Shown: piece by piece, positions 1-10,621 of the stretch
How the letters are laid out: every line of letters begins with the position of its first letter
How positions within the stretch are numbered: position 1 is the stretch's first letter
NCBI GenBank assembly: GCA_041659565.1
Contig: JBAZXZ010000004.1
Location: 1 to 64,000 of the forward strand
Direction: 5' to 3'
DNA: 64,000 nt
Source of the DNA: Altimarinus sp041659565
GTDB lineage: Bacteria > Patescibacteriota > Gracilibacteria > BD1-5 > UBA6164
Program-made: the position numbers and the translations under genes
Notes under the pieces: generated by a model
Database searches by the model: none
What the model was told of the DNA's origin: nothing
The model's input: the letters and a program-made list of their open reading frames with translations, nothing else

Positions 1-97
1 CATAATAAATATTATTATATACTACATTTCTAGTATATCTCATTTTTTAGAGTGTTGCACTTCAAATTACAATTTACAATTTTATTATTATTTTAAT

Positions 98-682
98 ATG
101 AAGCAACAGGAACATTTAGAAAGTTCTAGAGTTACAAAGTCTTTGTCTTTAATAAGTGAAAAAGTTTATGGTTTTTTGGATGAAAATATAAAAAGAGTTA
201 AGTTTTTGTTATCAATAACTAAAAAAGAACCTCAAATAGAGGATCCATCATTAAGGTACATACAACTTAGATGAGAGTTAGAAAAATTTTTTAATTGATC
301 TAGTTGAATAACTAGTTTAAATGAAGAAGTTGAAAAAGTATTAAATAACAATCAATTAAAAGAAGAAAGTCTTCAACAATTAAGTGATTTTATAAATAGA
401 TCTAATTTAAAAGGTAATTTAAAAAGAGAACTTGAAAATATATCTAAGGGAGAGTTAAATATAAATTCTTTAGTTACATTAATAATTGTTGATATAAGGG
501 AGAATAAGTGAGTATATAATGAATTACTGAAAATATTAAAAAATATTGATATTGAGATAATAGATAGATTATTAGTTATATTTAGTTCAGAAAATTGAAT
601 GGATGAATATGATAATAATGAGATAGAATGAGAAGATGATTATAATGTTTATGCTATGCTTAATAGTATAAGATATAATTAG
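98..682 (+). CDS. Hypothetical protein, 194 aa
   Basis: Open from ATG at 98 to TAG at 680-682 when TGA is read as glycine; under the standard code it breaks up at several in-frame TGAs. I recognise no family. The protein is rich in Lys, Glu, Asn and Leu and ends in an acidic, Asp/Asn/Glu-rich tail, suggesting a soluble, mostly helical protein. No signal peptide or membrane segment is visible. The stretch around residues 38-55 (reading TKKEPQIEDPS) resembles a short translated remnant near 7299-7459. A terminator hairpin follows within 30 bases, so it appears to be the last gene of its transcript. Confidence 0.7.
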
Positions 683-705
683 TGTTTGTTTATTAATTTT
701 ATTGC

Positions 706-739
706 AAAAAATCTTTCAAATACTTGAAAGATTTTTTAA
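706..739 (+). terminator. Rho-independent terminator
   Basis: An A-rich/T-rich inverted repeat around AATCTTTCAA...TTGAAAGATT with a run of T on the + strand and A on the other. It lies 24 bases after the stop of the gene ending at 682. Confidence 0.7.
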
Positions 740-783
740 ATTATATTATTATAACGGTATAATTATAATAACTATAAAAAAAT

Positions 784-1158
784 ATGATAAATAATAATGT
801 ATTATGAGATATTACTTGAATAGTAAGAAGTAACAAAGATAAATTATTTTGAATGAATAGGAAAAATACAATTAGGTTAAATAGTCTAGTTTCTAGATTA
901 TCACTTTTAGGAGATATTGATAAAAGATTTAATGAGATATTAGATAATTTAACAAAAGAAACTTTAATAACCTTAAGTGATTATGATTATTTTGTAGATA
1001 AGATTAATTTGTTAGATGAAAATACTATTAATTTAATATGAGAAAATAAACAAAATATAATACATTTTTTTGATTCAATAAAATTATACATTTTGAAAAA
1101 TATGCCTAACTCATATTTTAATGATAAAGTTACTTGAATTATGGAAGCAGGATTCTAG
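784..1158 (+). CDS. Hypothetical protein, 124 aa
   Basis: ATG at 784 to TAG at 1156-1158 with TGA as glycine (for example codons 8 and 12). The product is a small Asn/Ile/Leu/Lys-rich soluble protein with no recognised domain and no membrane segment. Together with the genes before and after it, it belongs to a run of same-strand genes of which only the third (SIS domain) is recognisable. An internal ATG at 853 would give a shorter protein, but the longer frame is open and starts after an AT-rich stretch typical of gene starts here. Confidence 0.55.
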
Positions 1159-1243
1159 TTTATTAAAATCACTTATATATAAAATTGAGTTTTTAAAGAA
1201 AAAGATTAAGATAGTTTAAGATTATTTTTAAATATAATAACTT

Positions 1244-2170
1244 ATGAACTATCTAGATAAAATCTCAAAATTTAACGAAGACAATCTCCCATCTCTTGAT
1301 GAAGTTGTTCTTTGAGCATTAGAATTATTCGAACAAAATCCACCTAAAAAACTTGATATAAGTGAATTCAAAAAACCATTAGTAGCTTGATCTGGGAATG
1401 CTATAGTAACAGCTAGAAATATATTTTCAAAAACAGATGCTATATTTTGTGATGAGACAACAATAGATCAGTGTCTAAAAAAAGATATAGATGGACTTAT
1501 TATTTGTTCAGCATCTTGAGAAAAACATGCAATAATTTTTGCTGAAAAAGCATTAAAGTTTGGGATAAAAACAAAACTTCTTACTTGTAATCCAAACTCA
1601 ACTACTTCAAGAATTATCTGAAAACAAAATACAGTTGTAACTCTTAAAAATAGAGAACCGTATACTTATAATACTTCAACTTATATGTGATGGATTTTTG
1701 CATTGACTTGAGAAAAAGCCTGAGATATAATAAAATTTATTGAGAATGATATTGATAAAATATTAAAAAATATTGATTTTTCTAGATTTGATTCATATTT
1801 ATTGATTACTCCAGATATATTTTCATGAATTAATCAACTTTTTACAGTTAAATTTATTGAATTATTTTGAAGAAAAATAGCAAGGGATGTATTTTCATAT
1901 GAACACTTGAAACATGCTATTACCGTAGTTCCACATGATAAAGAATCGGCTATCTCTTTTGGAAAATGAGAATTTTATTTTGAGTGAAACCATATAAATT
2001 TTCCTTTACCATTAGATGCTGATTTATGAAGTATGATGGCAATAGGATATTATGTAATTTGAAAAATTCAAAATTCTTATTCTCATTATTTCAAGAAAAG
2101 TATAGCAAAATATATAGAAAATGTAAATAAAACAGATTTTTGAAAATGATTGAAAGTGATAGTTGAATAA
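1244..2170 (+). CDS. SIS-domain protein (sugar isomerase-like, PGI/PMI type)
   Basis: A 308-aa protein. The N-terminal half holds a SIS-like phosphosugar-binding fold: a VAGSGNAIVTAR segment around residues 46-57, then LIICSASGEKHA with the serine-rich loop, and KTKLLTCNP further on. The C-terminal half resembles the second SIS lobe of bifunctional phosphoglucose/phosphomannose isomerases. Several loop glycines are TGA codons. The ligand is probably a phosphorylated sugar, but whether it is an isomerase or a regulator cannot be told from sequence alone. It converges on the Y-family polymerase gene, which ends 21 bases downstream on the other strand. Confidence 0.65.
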
Positions 2171-2191
2171 TTATTTATAAAAAATAAAAAA

Positions 2192-3406
2192 CTAATTTTT
2201 TCTAAGTCCTAATTTTAAATCACTTCATTTTCAAAGTAGACAAGTTCCAAAAGAAATTTTATGCGATCAATATCTTTCATTTATATTTTCAATAGTTTTA
2301 TATAAATTATAATTATTTTCTTTTCATCTTAAAGGTCAGTCAAAGATATTTTTTTGTTGTGGTAAATAGTTTCTTAATTCATTAAAAATTACTCAAGTAG
2401 AACGATATAAAAAATTTTCGTTATAATTATATTCAAATAATTTAATTAAAGATGAAAATATAATATTTCTATTGTTTGTATGTTCTTGTAAATTGAGTTC
2501 ATATATAAGAGTTTGAAAGTTCTTTGTTCTTAGTAATAAAGCAATTTTTCTGATTTCTAGATTTTGTTTTATTAGTTTTTCAAAAAGCCATTCAAAGTTT
2601 TGGGTAAGTTGAAGTAATAAAAAGTTTTTGTCAGAGCTTATATGATGATTAAAACTTCTAGTTCTAGACATAGATTTTATTTCTTTGGATTTTTTTACGA
2701 TAAAAGCATTTACTCAAACGAGTTCTAGCCATAAATCAGTAGCTGTTTTTCAGATTTTATTTTTTAAATCCCAAAATCATAATCATACAAAATCATATAT
2801 GCTTTTTGCATCACCTCTAAGTTTATTTTGGTATGATTTTCATATAAAGGGGATTTTTGATATGTCTAATTTTTTAAAAAGTGCAATTTCTTTTTCTTTA
2901 TCAAATCATATATAAATTCAAAAAGGTTTATTTATTTTTGAAAATATTTTTGCTTTGATACGAGTATCAGCACATCATATACTTACAGGAATTCAAATTT
3001 CTTTCAAAATATTTTGTTGTAAATTTTTTAAGTATCATTCCAAAGACATTTTATAAAGTTCTGGTAATCAGGTTATCTCACAAAAAGCTTCATCTATAGA
3101 AAAAGGTTCTAAAGTCAGGGTATAATCTTCTAGATAATTAAATATTTCATCACTAATTTTTTCATAATAAGAATGATCTCAAGGCAAAAAAAATCAATTA
3201 TTTCGAAGTATCTTTTTTGCTTCCCAAATAGGGGTTCAGGTTTTGATTCATAGAGCTTTACAGTTATATGTGCAAGCAACAATAATTTCCTCTCATACAC
3301 AAACATGTTTTCATCTTAAAACAGGATTTTTAAGTATCTCACATGAAGCAAAAAAACTGTCACAATCCAGGTGTATAAATACTTTTTTAGATTTTCTTAA
3401 TAGCAT
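2192..3406 (-). CDS. Y-family DNA polymerase (DinB/UmuC type)
   Basis: A 404-aa translesion polymerase. Visible motifs in order: FIHLDCDSFFASCE near residues 11-24 (first metal-binding Asp and the steric-gate Phe-Phe region), a CTYNCKALGIKTG segment typical of the finger region, and FSIDEAFCEI with the catalytic Asp-Glu pair. A little-finger-like C-terminal part ends with an NERYGSHKI segment. Length fits DNA polymerase IV or UmuC proteins. Glycines are mostly TGA (TCA on the + strand). It should copy past damaged bases. No LexA or UmuD gene is seen beside it, so regulation is unknown. DinB and UmuC cannot be separated here. Confidence 0.88.
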
Positions 3407-3467
3407 GATTATATAAATATATAAGTAGTATATATAAAGTATATAAGTATTTATAAAAAAGTAAAAT

Positions 3468-3508
3468 AAAAAAACTCTTACAAAATAAATATGTAAGAGT
3501 TTTTTAAA
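3468..3508 (+). terminator. Terminator-like hairpin
   Basis: AAACTCTTAC...GTAAGAGTTT flanked by an A run and a T run. It could work on either strand: most likely for the minus-strand small gene ending at 3536, since the polymerase gene lies upstream on the other side. Confidence 0.65.
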
Positions 3509-3535
3509 AATGTTAGAATTGTAGAAAATAAAATA

Positions 3536-3763
3536 TTATCTTCATCTTCCTGCTGCTCTTCTTTGAACTTGTTGAAATCCTCTATTATTTTGATTTCATT
3601 TTGCAAAATTATTTCATTTTTGAAAAGCAGGTGGTCTAGTATATTTTGCTACTGGAGGTATATTTGGAATTTTTGATTTTTCCTCTTCTACTACTATTTC
3701 ATTTTCAGTATCATTAACTATTTCTTCAGTATCTATATTTTCGTTATTATTGGAGTCTTTCAT
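3536..3763 (-). CDS. Small charged protein, 75 aa, acidic head and Arg/Gly/Gln tail
   Basis: ATG at 3763 to TAA at 3536-3538. The first 31 residues are strongly acidic (repeated Glu, Asp, Asn), followed by a proline-rich middle and a C-terminal Arg/Gly/Gln-rich tail ending in AAGRGR, which suggests nucleic-acid or protein binding by a disordered protein. No family recognised. Its first 93 nucleotides are repeated at 6231-6323, just behind the RelA/SpoT-domain gene. I infer that this gene originally followed that gene and was separated from it when the intervening 2.5 kb arrived. Confidence 0.6.
3671..3763. repeat. 93-bp direct repeat, copy A
   Basis: Nearly identical to 6231-6323 (about ten mismatches in 93 positions by eye). 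This copy is the 5' part of the intact small gene at 3536-3763. The two copies bracket the large secreted-protein gene and its terminator. Confidence 0.85.
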
Positions 3764-3935
3764 ATATTTTTAGTTAATTATAAATTTGTAAATACAATAA
3801 TATATTAATAAAATCTTAAATCAAATTTATTTTTATAAATCGTGTAAATAAATTTATATCAAGATTCCTTTTTGGACTTTTTTTATTTTTGTATATAATT
3901 TCAATAGGACATTTTTATTTTTTTTCTTTTTTATT

Positions 3936-6191
3936 ATGAAGATTAATAGATTTTTGTACTATTTTGCTAAAAGATCACTTTTCTTTGTTGGTTTTTGTTG
4001 ATTGTTTCTGACATTTTCTGTGTATGCTCTTTCTTTAAATATTATTAGAACTCCTGTTATCATTTCACCATCACTCCTTGATACTGGTTCATCTTTGACA
4101 ACTAGCACAGATTCTACTAGTACTCGCACAATTTCTCCTGAGACAATTATTATTCCAATAACAACACTTCCTGATATCACAAATATTCCTCCTACAAGAG
4201 AAATAATCACTCCTACAACTTCTTCCTCTTCTACAGGTTCTGAAAATACTCGTTCTTTAAGTATTCCTGCAACGACAACTATCAAAGTTCCGACAACATC
4301 AATAATTATTAAAAGTTCTTCTGGAACTACTGAAAAGAAGAGAAAAATATCAATAGTACCAACAGTTAATGCAAACACTCTTTTTAAAAAATCAGTAGCA
4401 ACTAAATGGACTTTTACTAAATTTAAGCCAGCCATATTCAATACTCCTATCGGTGCAACACTTAAACTTTGTGGGTATAGTTCGAATTGTTCATGAGATA
4501 TGCAAAGTACTTTTCGGAACACTAAAAGTATCGATGTAACTTTAGGTGAGGCTGATAGATATATTCAATGGACTGTGACTAAGTGAACTGCTGATTCTGG
4601 ACTTCTTGAAATTTCTTATGTACCAATGGGATGAAAATGGCCATCAGAAAAAGTAATATATTCACAAAATATCTCATATGGAGAGTCTAAATTTAACTTC
4701 GAAAATCTTCTCAAAGCTGATGAAAAACAATTTTTGACTCCCCAAAATCAGACAGTTTCAACCTGAGTAAAAGTACAACAAACGAACATACTAAGCAATA
4801 CAATTAAAGATTTACCAGGTATTGTTAATGGTTCACCTATTTCTACCACTGCAACGGCACTTAATGCTGCTTCAACATATTCTACATCCGTTTCTGTCAA
4901 TAAAGCTGGTCAAGTAATAGTCAATGCTGCTGCAATTGCCAAAATGCAACCGACATTTTATGTAAGAGTTATTCCAATGAAGAATGGTAAAGTTATTGGA
5001 AAACCAACCAATGAAGTTAAGGTTAAATTCAATATAGCTTCTTCTGGAAGTACTATTAAATTCTTTATCCCAATAAAGGCTTACGAGGTGAAGATTAAGA
5101 GTTTTAAACCTCTTCTTAATCCAACCCCAGGTATTTGCCAAGGAGCAGTAATACTTGATACTCCGATGGCAATTATGTATGGAACAAGTATTAAGCAATA
5201 CAATGTCGGAGATCGTATTTGTCCAGCAGTATATAAAGGACAATGAGAACCATCTTGGTACGAATCACTTTGGAGTGCTATCACGAGCGGGGTAGCTTGG
5301 GTATCGCAAGCATACAACAGTTTAAAATCAGGCATTATAGATGCTGTTGGTTCTGTTGCTTGTGGAGGTGATGAGACTTGTAAAAAGGCACTTGCCGCTG
5401 GTCTAGATATTGGAATGGTAGCACTTGGTGTTCCTCCAACTCTCCCAAATTTTGACCAACTTGTTAATGGATGATTTGATTATCTTGCTGGAGAACTTTC
5501 TGCAGCAGCAGGATGTCCTGATGCTGTATGTCGTGATATAATCAAAGATCAACTTAAAAAAGTGCTAGAAGAGAAAAAAAATAATAACCCCGGTTGTTCT
5601 AGCGAGGAAGAAGCTCATAGGATGGGTATTGAGCCACTTTGTCTTCCAGACTGAGTAAAATCACATCTTGATCCGCTAGCTCTCTATCACGATGCAACAA
5701 TCATTCTTACTGTAAAACGTACAAATGTTCCAGTAGTGGATGAACAGAAATTTTCAATTTCTAAGTCATATCGTCTACAACTCAAAGCAACTGCGAAGAA
5801 TGCTACTCCTATTGGAAAAGTAATTAATAATATCGAGCCACACAATAAAAGTGTGAAGATTACAGAACCACTTGAAGGAGAACTATTTCAGTCAAAGAAT
5901 ATACCTATTCCATATATTGCTCCATGAGAGAGTATAGATATTCCGATTCAGCTTGTTGCAACAGACTACTGGGTTCCCGGTCACAAGGAAGCAATGGATG
6001 GATGGACAACAGTGATTTATCACGATGGATATCCTGAATATCAATATAATGATTGGTGGCTTCTTTATCTTGGAGCAAATCTTAATCTTAATGTAAATAT
6101 AGATGGATGTGACTATCAAGGAGGTAGTGAATGTATAATTAGTAATGCATCGAAGGACACAATTATTCCAAAAGGAACAGTATATCAGTAG
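3936..6191 (+). CDS. Large secreted surface protein, 751 aa
   Basis: Starts with a basic, hydrophobic signal segment (residues 1-33, ending near SVYALS). A Thr/Ser/Pro/Ile-rich low-complexity region follows up to about residue 145, then a globular part with repeated Cys pairs, and beta-rich C-terminal segments, one reading DATIILTVKRTNVPVV that looks like an Ig-like or CARDB-like strand. No enzyme motif is seen. Codon use is unusual: glycines are largely GGA/GGT with only a few TGA, and the gene is less AT-rich than its neighbours, so recent acquisition is plausible. It ends at TAG 6189-6191, with a terminator 13 bases later, and is bracketed by 93-bp direct repeats. Confidence 0.75.
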
Positions 6192-6204
6192 GGTATAAAA
6201 CAAT

Positions 6205-6234
6205 AAAAAAACACTTAGAAATAAGTGTTTTTTT
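6205..6234 (+). terminator. Rho-independent terminator of the surface-protein gene
   Basis: Perfect inverted repeat AAACACTTA...TAAGTGTTT with flanking A and T runs, directly after the stop at 6191 and abutting the direct repeat copy B. Confidence 0.85.
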
Positions 6235-6323
6235 GATTTTTCCTCTTCCACTACTATTTCATTTTCAGTATCATTAACTATTTCTTCTGTATTTAAAATT
6301 TCGTTATTTTCAGAGTCAGTCAT
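6231..6323 (-). pseudogene. Truncated duplicate of the small acidic gene (direct repeat copy B)
   Basis: From ATG at 6323 this encodes an acidic head almost the same as that of the 75-aa protein at 3536-3763, but homology stops after about 31 codons, where the sequence runs into the terminator of the opposite-strand gene. The frame stays open beyond that only as the antisense of the surface-protein gene, which is not credible coding. The start lies 10 bases behind the stop of the RelA/SpoT-domain gene, as expected for an operon partner. It is best read as the original 5' end of the small gene, cut by insertion of the segment to its left. Confidence 0.7.
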
Positions 6324-6333
6324 TGAAGATGTG

Positions 6334-6969
6334 CTAAATTTTTTTTGTTTTAGTTTTCTTTCTTTTATTTCATTTTGCTAATTCTTCTAGTTCATTTTCT
6401 CATTTCATTACAATATCATTTATTTTTACTAATATATTTTTTTCTTCATTTGAAATATCTCATGATTTTTCTTTATAATTTAAGTCATGTTCAACTTCTG
6501 CCCGGGCATGCATTAATACAGATGCAACCTGTATTTCAATTATCGAATTACAGAACCTTATGTTTTTATTATTTTTCTTAAACTGAACAAGATAATGAGT
6601 AGCTCAATATAAACTAGAGTCATTTTCAGGATGAACTTTTTTATCCTTGATTATAAAAGATTCTTCTATTAAACCATTTATTTTTTCTTTATCTGATGGA
6701 AAATATAAAGCAATCCTTACTCATGATAAATCTTTTATGTCTTTTCTGATTATTGATAGACTTTTGTAAGGAATAGGGTTATTATTATCTTTTAATTTCA
6801 ATTTTTCTAATAGACTAACTGGATCTTTTGCTCTTGATGTAACAATAGCTTTAATTCATTTATTTACTAAGCTTTCTTCTATTATCTTAGATGCATCATA
6901 AGATATTTTTTCATAGTAATCAAATTCTCTTTTATATTGTTCAATAAATTTTTCAATAATTAAGGACAT
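6334..6969 (-). CDS. RelA/SpoT-domain nucleotide pyrophosphokinase-like protein, 211 aa
   Basis: A stand-alone RelA/SpoT synthetase-like domain without an HD hydrolase or TGS domain. Family features: a SRAKDPVSLLEKL segment near residues 44-56 (the RxKxPxS-type substrate loop), KDLSGVRIALY around residues 76-86, GATHYLVQF, IIEIQVASVLMHARAEVEHDLNYK near residues 140-163, and a Lys-rich tail. Known members make (p)ppGpp or related alarmones, or act as toxins; which applies here is unknown. Start ATG at 6969, stop TAG at 6334-6336. Its former operon partner now survives only as a truncated copy 10 bases downstream. Confidence 0.75.
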
Positions 6970-7298
6970 ATTTTTATTGTAAATTATAAACTTAATAAGT
7001 ACCTTTCATTATACTAAGTTTTCAGTAAATTACAATGAGAAAAAAGATATCTTTAGTAGGTTTTATAATACACAATGTTTTTTAAAGCTTATAAATTTTT
7101 AAAAATAAAAACTTAGTAATTAATAATATTTTCTATAATATCTTCAGATTCTTTACCACTTAAAAACTGATAAATATATATTAATACATTATCTGTAAAA
7201 AAAATCCTGTAAAATTTTACAGGATTAATTCTTGTCTATTTTGAGAGATAATTGAATAAATATAAAATCTCTTGTTTGAACTTTTTGTAAGCACTAAA
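6970..7298. other. Intergenic region, no gene seen
   Basis: AT-rich, with stops in all frames over short distances. It holds one clear hairpin at 7197-7226 (TCCTGTAAAA/TTTTACAGGA) with an A run on its left, so it would terminate transcripts on the minus strand. Nothing else recognisable. Confidence 0.6.
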
Positions 7299-7459
7299 CT
7301 AAAAAAGAGCTTCAAATAAAGGAAAGTCCATTACTTGAAAGCTCTAAAATGTTAGATTTCTCTTTTGGTACTCCGAAGGCTAGTGATTTTCGAACATATT
7401 TAGAGCATTATGATAAAATAAAGAAGGATGTAAGATGAGATGAATATGATTATTTTTAG
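7299..7459 (+). pseudogene. Coding remnant related to the gene at 98-682
   Basis: An open stretch without a good start (TAA directly upstream) reads TKKELQIKESP..., resembling TKKEPQIEDPS in the 194-aa protein at 98-682. It continues to a TAG at 7457-7459 with an acidic GDEYDYF end that also recalls that protein's acidic tail. Only about 53 codons remain. It also contains TTTTGGTACTCC, identical to the 3' end of the tRNA-Glu gene at 11407-11481. Low confidence: it may be a decayed internal-deletion copy. Confidence 0.35.
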
Positions 7460-7569
7460 GGTAATAATAAATAGTAATAAATATTTGTTTATAAATAGGG
7501 AAAACCCTATTTTATTTATATTCCATATAAGAATAGGAACATCATATATTATTTCAATCTAAAATAATT

Positions 7570-8889
7570 TTATTCTTTATTATACATTGATTCATAAGGT
7601 CATTTATACTCTCAATATGCTTTTTTTACATATTTTAAATGTTCATCAGAAATTGATTTTTCTAAATTATCTAAATAATTTAAAAATAATGGTAAATCCT
7701 CTTTTTTAGAAGAAAAAATATTATTATTTCAATATTTTCAAATTTTATTTTTAACATTATCATCAGTAATTAATCTTTTTAATCCTCAATCAATAAACAT
7801 ACTATCAATATAAGGAAGATAGGTTGCTATTACTTTTATATCATTAGACATTCATCTATTTGGTTCTCATATCTGGTTTATTCAAGCTAAGTATCCTATT
7901 TGTCCCCGTAAAGCAGATGATATATTAATATAAGGGATATTACTTAAATCTTCTTTTAGTAAGTAATGAATTATTATTTCAAATTGTTTATTTTTATCTT
8001 TAATTCAATTTTTTTCTAATATACTAAAAAAATTATGTATTAATATTTTTTCAGGTCAAAGTATACTTCATAATACATCATTTATATTAACTTCTCATCT
8101 TTCTAATTTTTCTTGATCATTTAATGATTTTAAATATAAATCAAAAATACTTTTTCAATGAGCATTAACCTCCAAAATATACCTATAATTAAAATCTTTT
8201 TTTTCTTTTTTCCATACATTATTAAAAATATCGCTTATTCATTCATGATTTTGATTTCTAATATTAAATAAATCATCTATGGCATTTTCATAAATTTTAC
8301 TATTAATTGTAATATATATATTATCACACCATTCATTTATATTACCGTGTATTATGTCTCTAATATCAAATTGAGGATTATATTCATATTTTTCAATATG
8401 TGATTTAAAATGTTCATATAATTGTGATTTTTTAGTGTCTTCAATTGAACTAAATCATTTTCAATAAGAAAGATGATGATACATTCTTTTTAAACTTTCA
8501 TAAACTTGTAAAGAAGTTTTATTCATTAAAACTGATTCGGTTTCGTGTATATCAGAATAAGGACAAATTATTAATCTTAGATATAGTAATTTATCTAGTT
8601 TTTCAAATATAGTTTTCCATATTATTAAATCATCTTTTCAATATGAAGGATGGGATTTATCTATACTTTTCATTAAATTACTAACTACAAATTGGTCTAA
8701 ATAAATAATTTTTTTATTGATTTGAGGAAGCTCAAATCAATCATCATAAAAACATTTTTTACATCTTTGAGAACAATATTTTCAACTCACCATTAAAACT
8801 CATAAATTATTTGTTTTACAATTCGGGCATATAGTATATGGTTCATTAATGAACATATCAGGAGTAAATTTAAAAGATTTTCAAGTCAT
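7570..8889 (-). CDS. Zinc-ribbon plus predicted PIN-like nuclease, 439 aa
   Basis: The N-terminus has two CxxC-type pairs (CPNC near residue 21 and CSQRCKKC near residue 42), a zinc ribbon. Next comes IYLDQFVVSNLM, which resembles the first strand and catalytic Asp of PIN-like domains, then CPYSDIHETE with more acidic residues. Near the C-terminus SNDIKVIATYLPYIDSMFIDGGLKRLITDD matches the second acidic motif and final Asp of that fold. I therefore predict a metal-dependent RNase, not proven. The start codon lies 3 bases behind the stop of the DUF4145 gene, so the two are co-transcribed and probably work together. Glycines are mainly TGA. Confidence 0.6.
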
Positions 8890-8892
8890 TCT

Positions 8893-9546
8893 TTATTTTA
8901 AATTAGGTTTTCAAGCTGCTGTTAATTTTATATTTAAAGTATCTCTTTTAGATTTTAATTTTGCAGGTGCTACATAGTAAAAATCAAATAATCATTCCAA
9001 TGTATCCAAAACCCATTCAGTCTCTCATTCCTCAACCTCAACTATATCTCAAGTTTGTGTATATTTCATAGGATGAGCTGAAAAATTTCAAATATTTCTT
9101 ATGGCATCAATAGCATCTGATAAATGACTTGGGAGAGTTTTTATTGCTTCTTCAATTTCTTGATTTAAATCTTTCTTTTTTATTCCTTGTTCATGAAAAA
9201 TGTTTTGTAAACACCTTCTTCAAAGTGCAGATGCAGCTTTACTACTTAGAGATTCAACTAAACAAGCTTCATTAAAATCTTGTGCAATTTCGTAGGGAAC
9301 TTCTTGAGGGGCTGAATTTCTTTGTGCTCATAAAGGATAAATCATTTGGTCATTAATAAGTATAATTATTTTTCAACAGCTTGTACATCTACATATAACA
9401 ATATGATTGTAACTATTTTGTATTGATGTATTACAAAGTGTTTTTAAATTTGAAATATTTGTACCATTATATGAATATACTTCTTCAAAACGGTTTGCAT
9501 TTTTACAATGAGGACAATTTCAATTACTTCATGCTTCTATTGACAT
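8893..9546 (-). CDS. DUF4145-domain protein, 217 aa
   Basis: Begins with a CPHC zinc knuckle and a second CRCTSC pair, then the DUF4145 helical core: an EACLVESLSSKAASALGRR segment (residues 92-110) and an AIDAIRNIGNFSAHP segment with the conserved Arg-Asn-x-Gly-Asn-x-x-x-His signature. DUF4145 domains are known from restriction and other defence-related proteins, often in fusion or next to nucleases. Here the partner is the PIN-like protein 3 bases downstream. The gene is divergent from the TIGR04255 gene at 9701, sharing a 154-base AT-rich promoter region. Confidence 0.8.
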
Positions 9547-9700
9547 AAATATTAGTTTAAGGAATAAATATGTTCATTATAATGTAATAAGTAAAAAATC
9601 AAAAAAAAACATAACATTTTATTGTATAATATTTTTTTATATTTACTTGATTATTTATATATAATACTATAATGTATAAAATTATAAATAATAATAAATT

Positions 9701-10453
9701 ATGAGTAACTCTTTTAAAAAAAATTATATTGATACGGTTATTTTTAGAATAGATTTTGATAATATTAATTTGGAAAAAATCAGTGAATTTTCAAAAGAAA
9801 TTGAAAGTGATTTTCCTTTTATATCTCCCAAAAATATTTTATCCAAGATGTTTTCTGTGGATGAAAAATGAGAATTAAGTAAGGTTCAGCAAAATACTAT
9901 AATTTGGGTATCAAAAAGTATAGATGGTACTAAACATCTTGAGATTGGTAATAATTATCTTTTTATTGAGTATAAAACTTATGAGAATAGAGATAAACTT
10001 ATTGAAGATATTAGATTTATAAAAATATTTTTAAATTTATTTTGAATAGAGGTTATAAAAAGAGTTTGATTAAGGTATATAAATTTAATTAAAGATGAAA
10101 AAATAAAAGAAGTTGTTGATTGGAATGAGTATATTAATAATCATTTACTATGAAATATTAATTTTTTACTAGATGATGAAGATAAATTGTGATTAAGATA
10201 TATGTCAAATATATATATAAAAGAAGATAAGTATAGAATAAATATTAATTCATGAATATTTAATAATGATTATCCAAATATTATAAGTAATCAAGAGTTT
10301 GTATTAGATTATGATTGTTCTACAAGTTATCCAATTACATTTAGTGAAACAGAGTATGATATTATTGATACAGTAAAACAAATGAATGATATTATATCTA
10401 AACTTTTTATAAAGAGTATAGAAAAGAAACTTATTGATTTAATGAATGAATAA
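9701..10453 (+). CDS. TIGR04255-family protein, 250 aa
   Basis: The pattern of this uncharacterised family is visible: DTVIFRIDFDNI at the start, TIIWVSKSIDGTKHLEIGNNYLFIEYKTYEN in the middle (the W-x-x-S-x-D-G-T and Y-L-x-I-E-Y strands), and IEVIKRVGLRYINLI. No enzymatic residues are known for the family, which occurs scattered among accessory and defence-type neighbourhoods. It heads a + strand operon with a 44-aa protein (24-base gap) and a QDCDL-motif protein (9-base gap). Confidence 0.75.
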
Positions 10454-10477
10454 AATTTACCTTTTAAATTTTTTTAA

Positions 10478-10612
10478 ATGTCTGAATATAATTTATATGA
10501 AAAAAATAATCAGAAATATAGTATAGATAGAAATGATTATAATGATAATAATCAAACATTATGAAATAATAATATCTATAAATCTGATAAATCATCTTTT
10601 ATTGAGAAATAG
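10478..10612 (+). CDS. Very small Asn/Tyr-rich protein, 44 aa
   Basis: ATG at 10478 to TAG at 10610-10612 with one internal TGA glycine. It is almost entirely Asn, Tyr, Asp, Lys and Ser and looks disordered. It is kept because it sits tightly between the TIGR04255 gene and the next gene and fills the gap in the operon. No homologue is recognised. Confidence 0.45.
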
Positions 10613-10621
10613 TTTTTATAT

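Noticed and set aside
3959..4522. Long open frame antisense to the secreted-protein gene (about 187 codons)
   Set aside because: It is the complement of the Thr/Ser/Ile-rich low-complexity coding region; the + strand frame has a signal peptide and continues for 751 codons.
5892..6230. Continuation of the truncated acidic gene into a 143-codon frame
   Set aside because: Beyond the direct repeat it is simply the antisense of the surface-protein gene and passes through a terminator hairpin.
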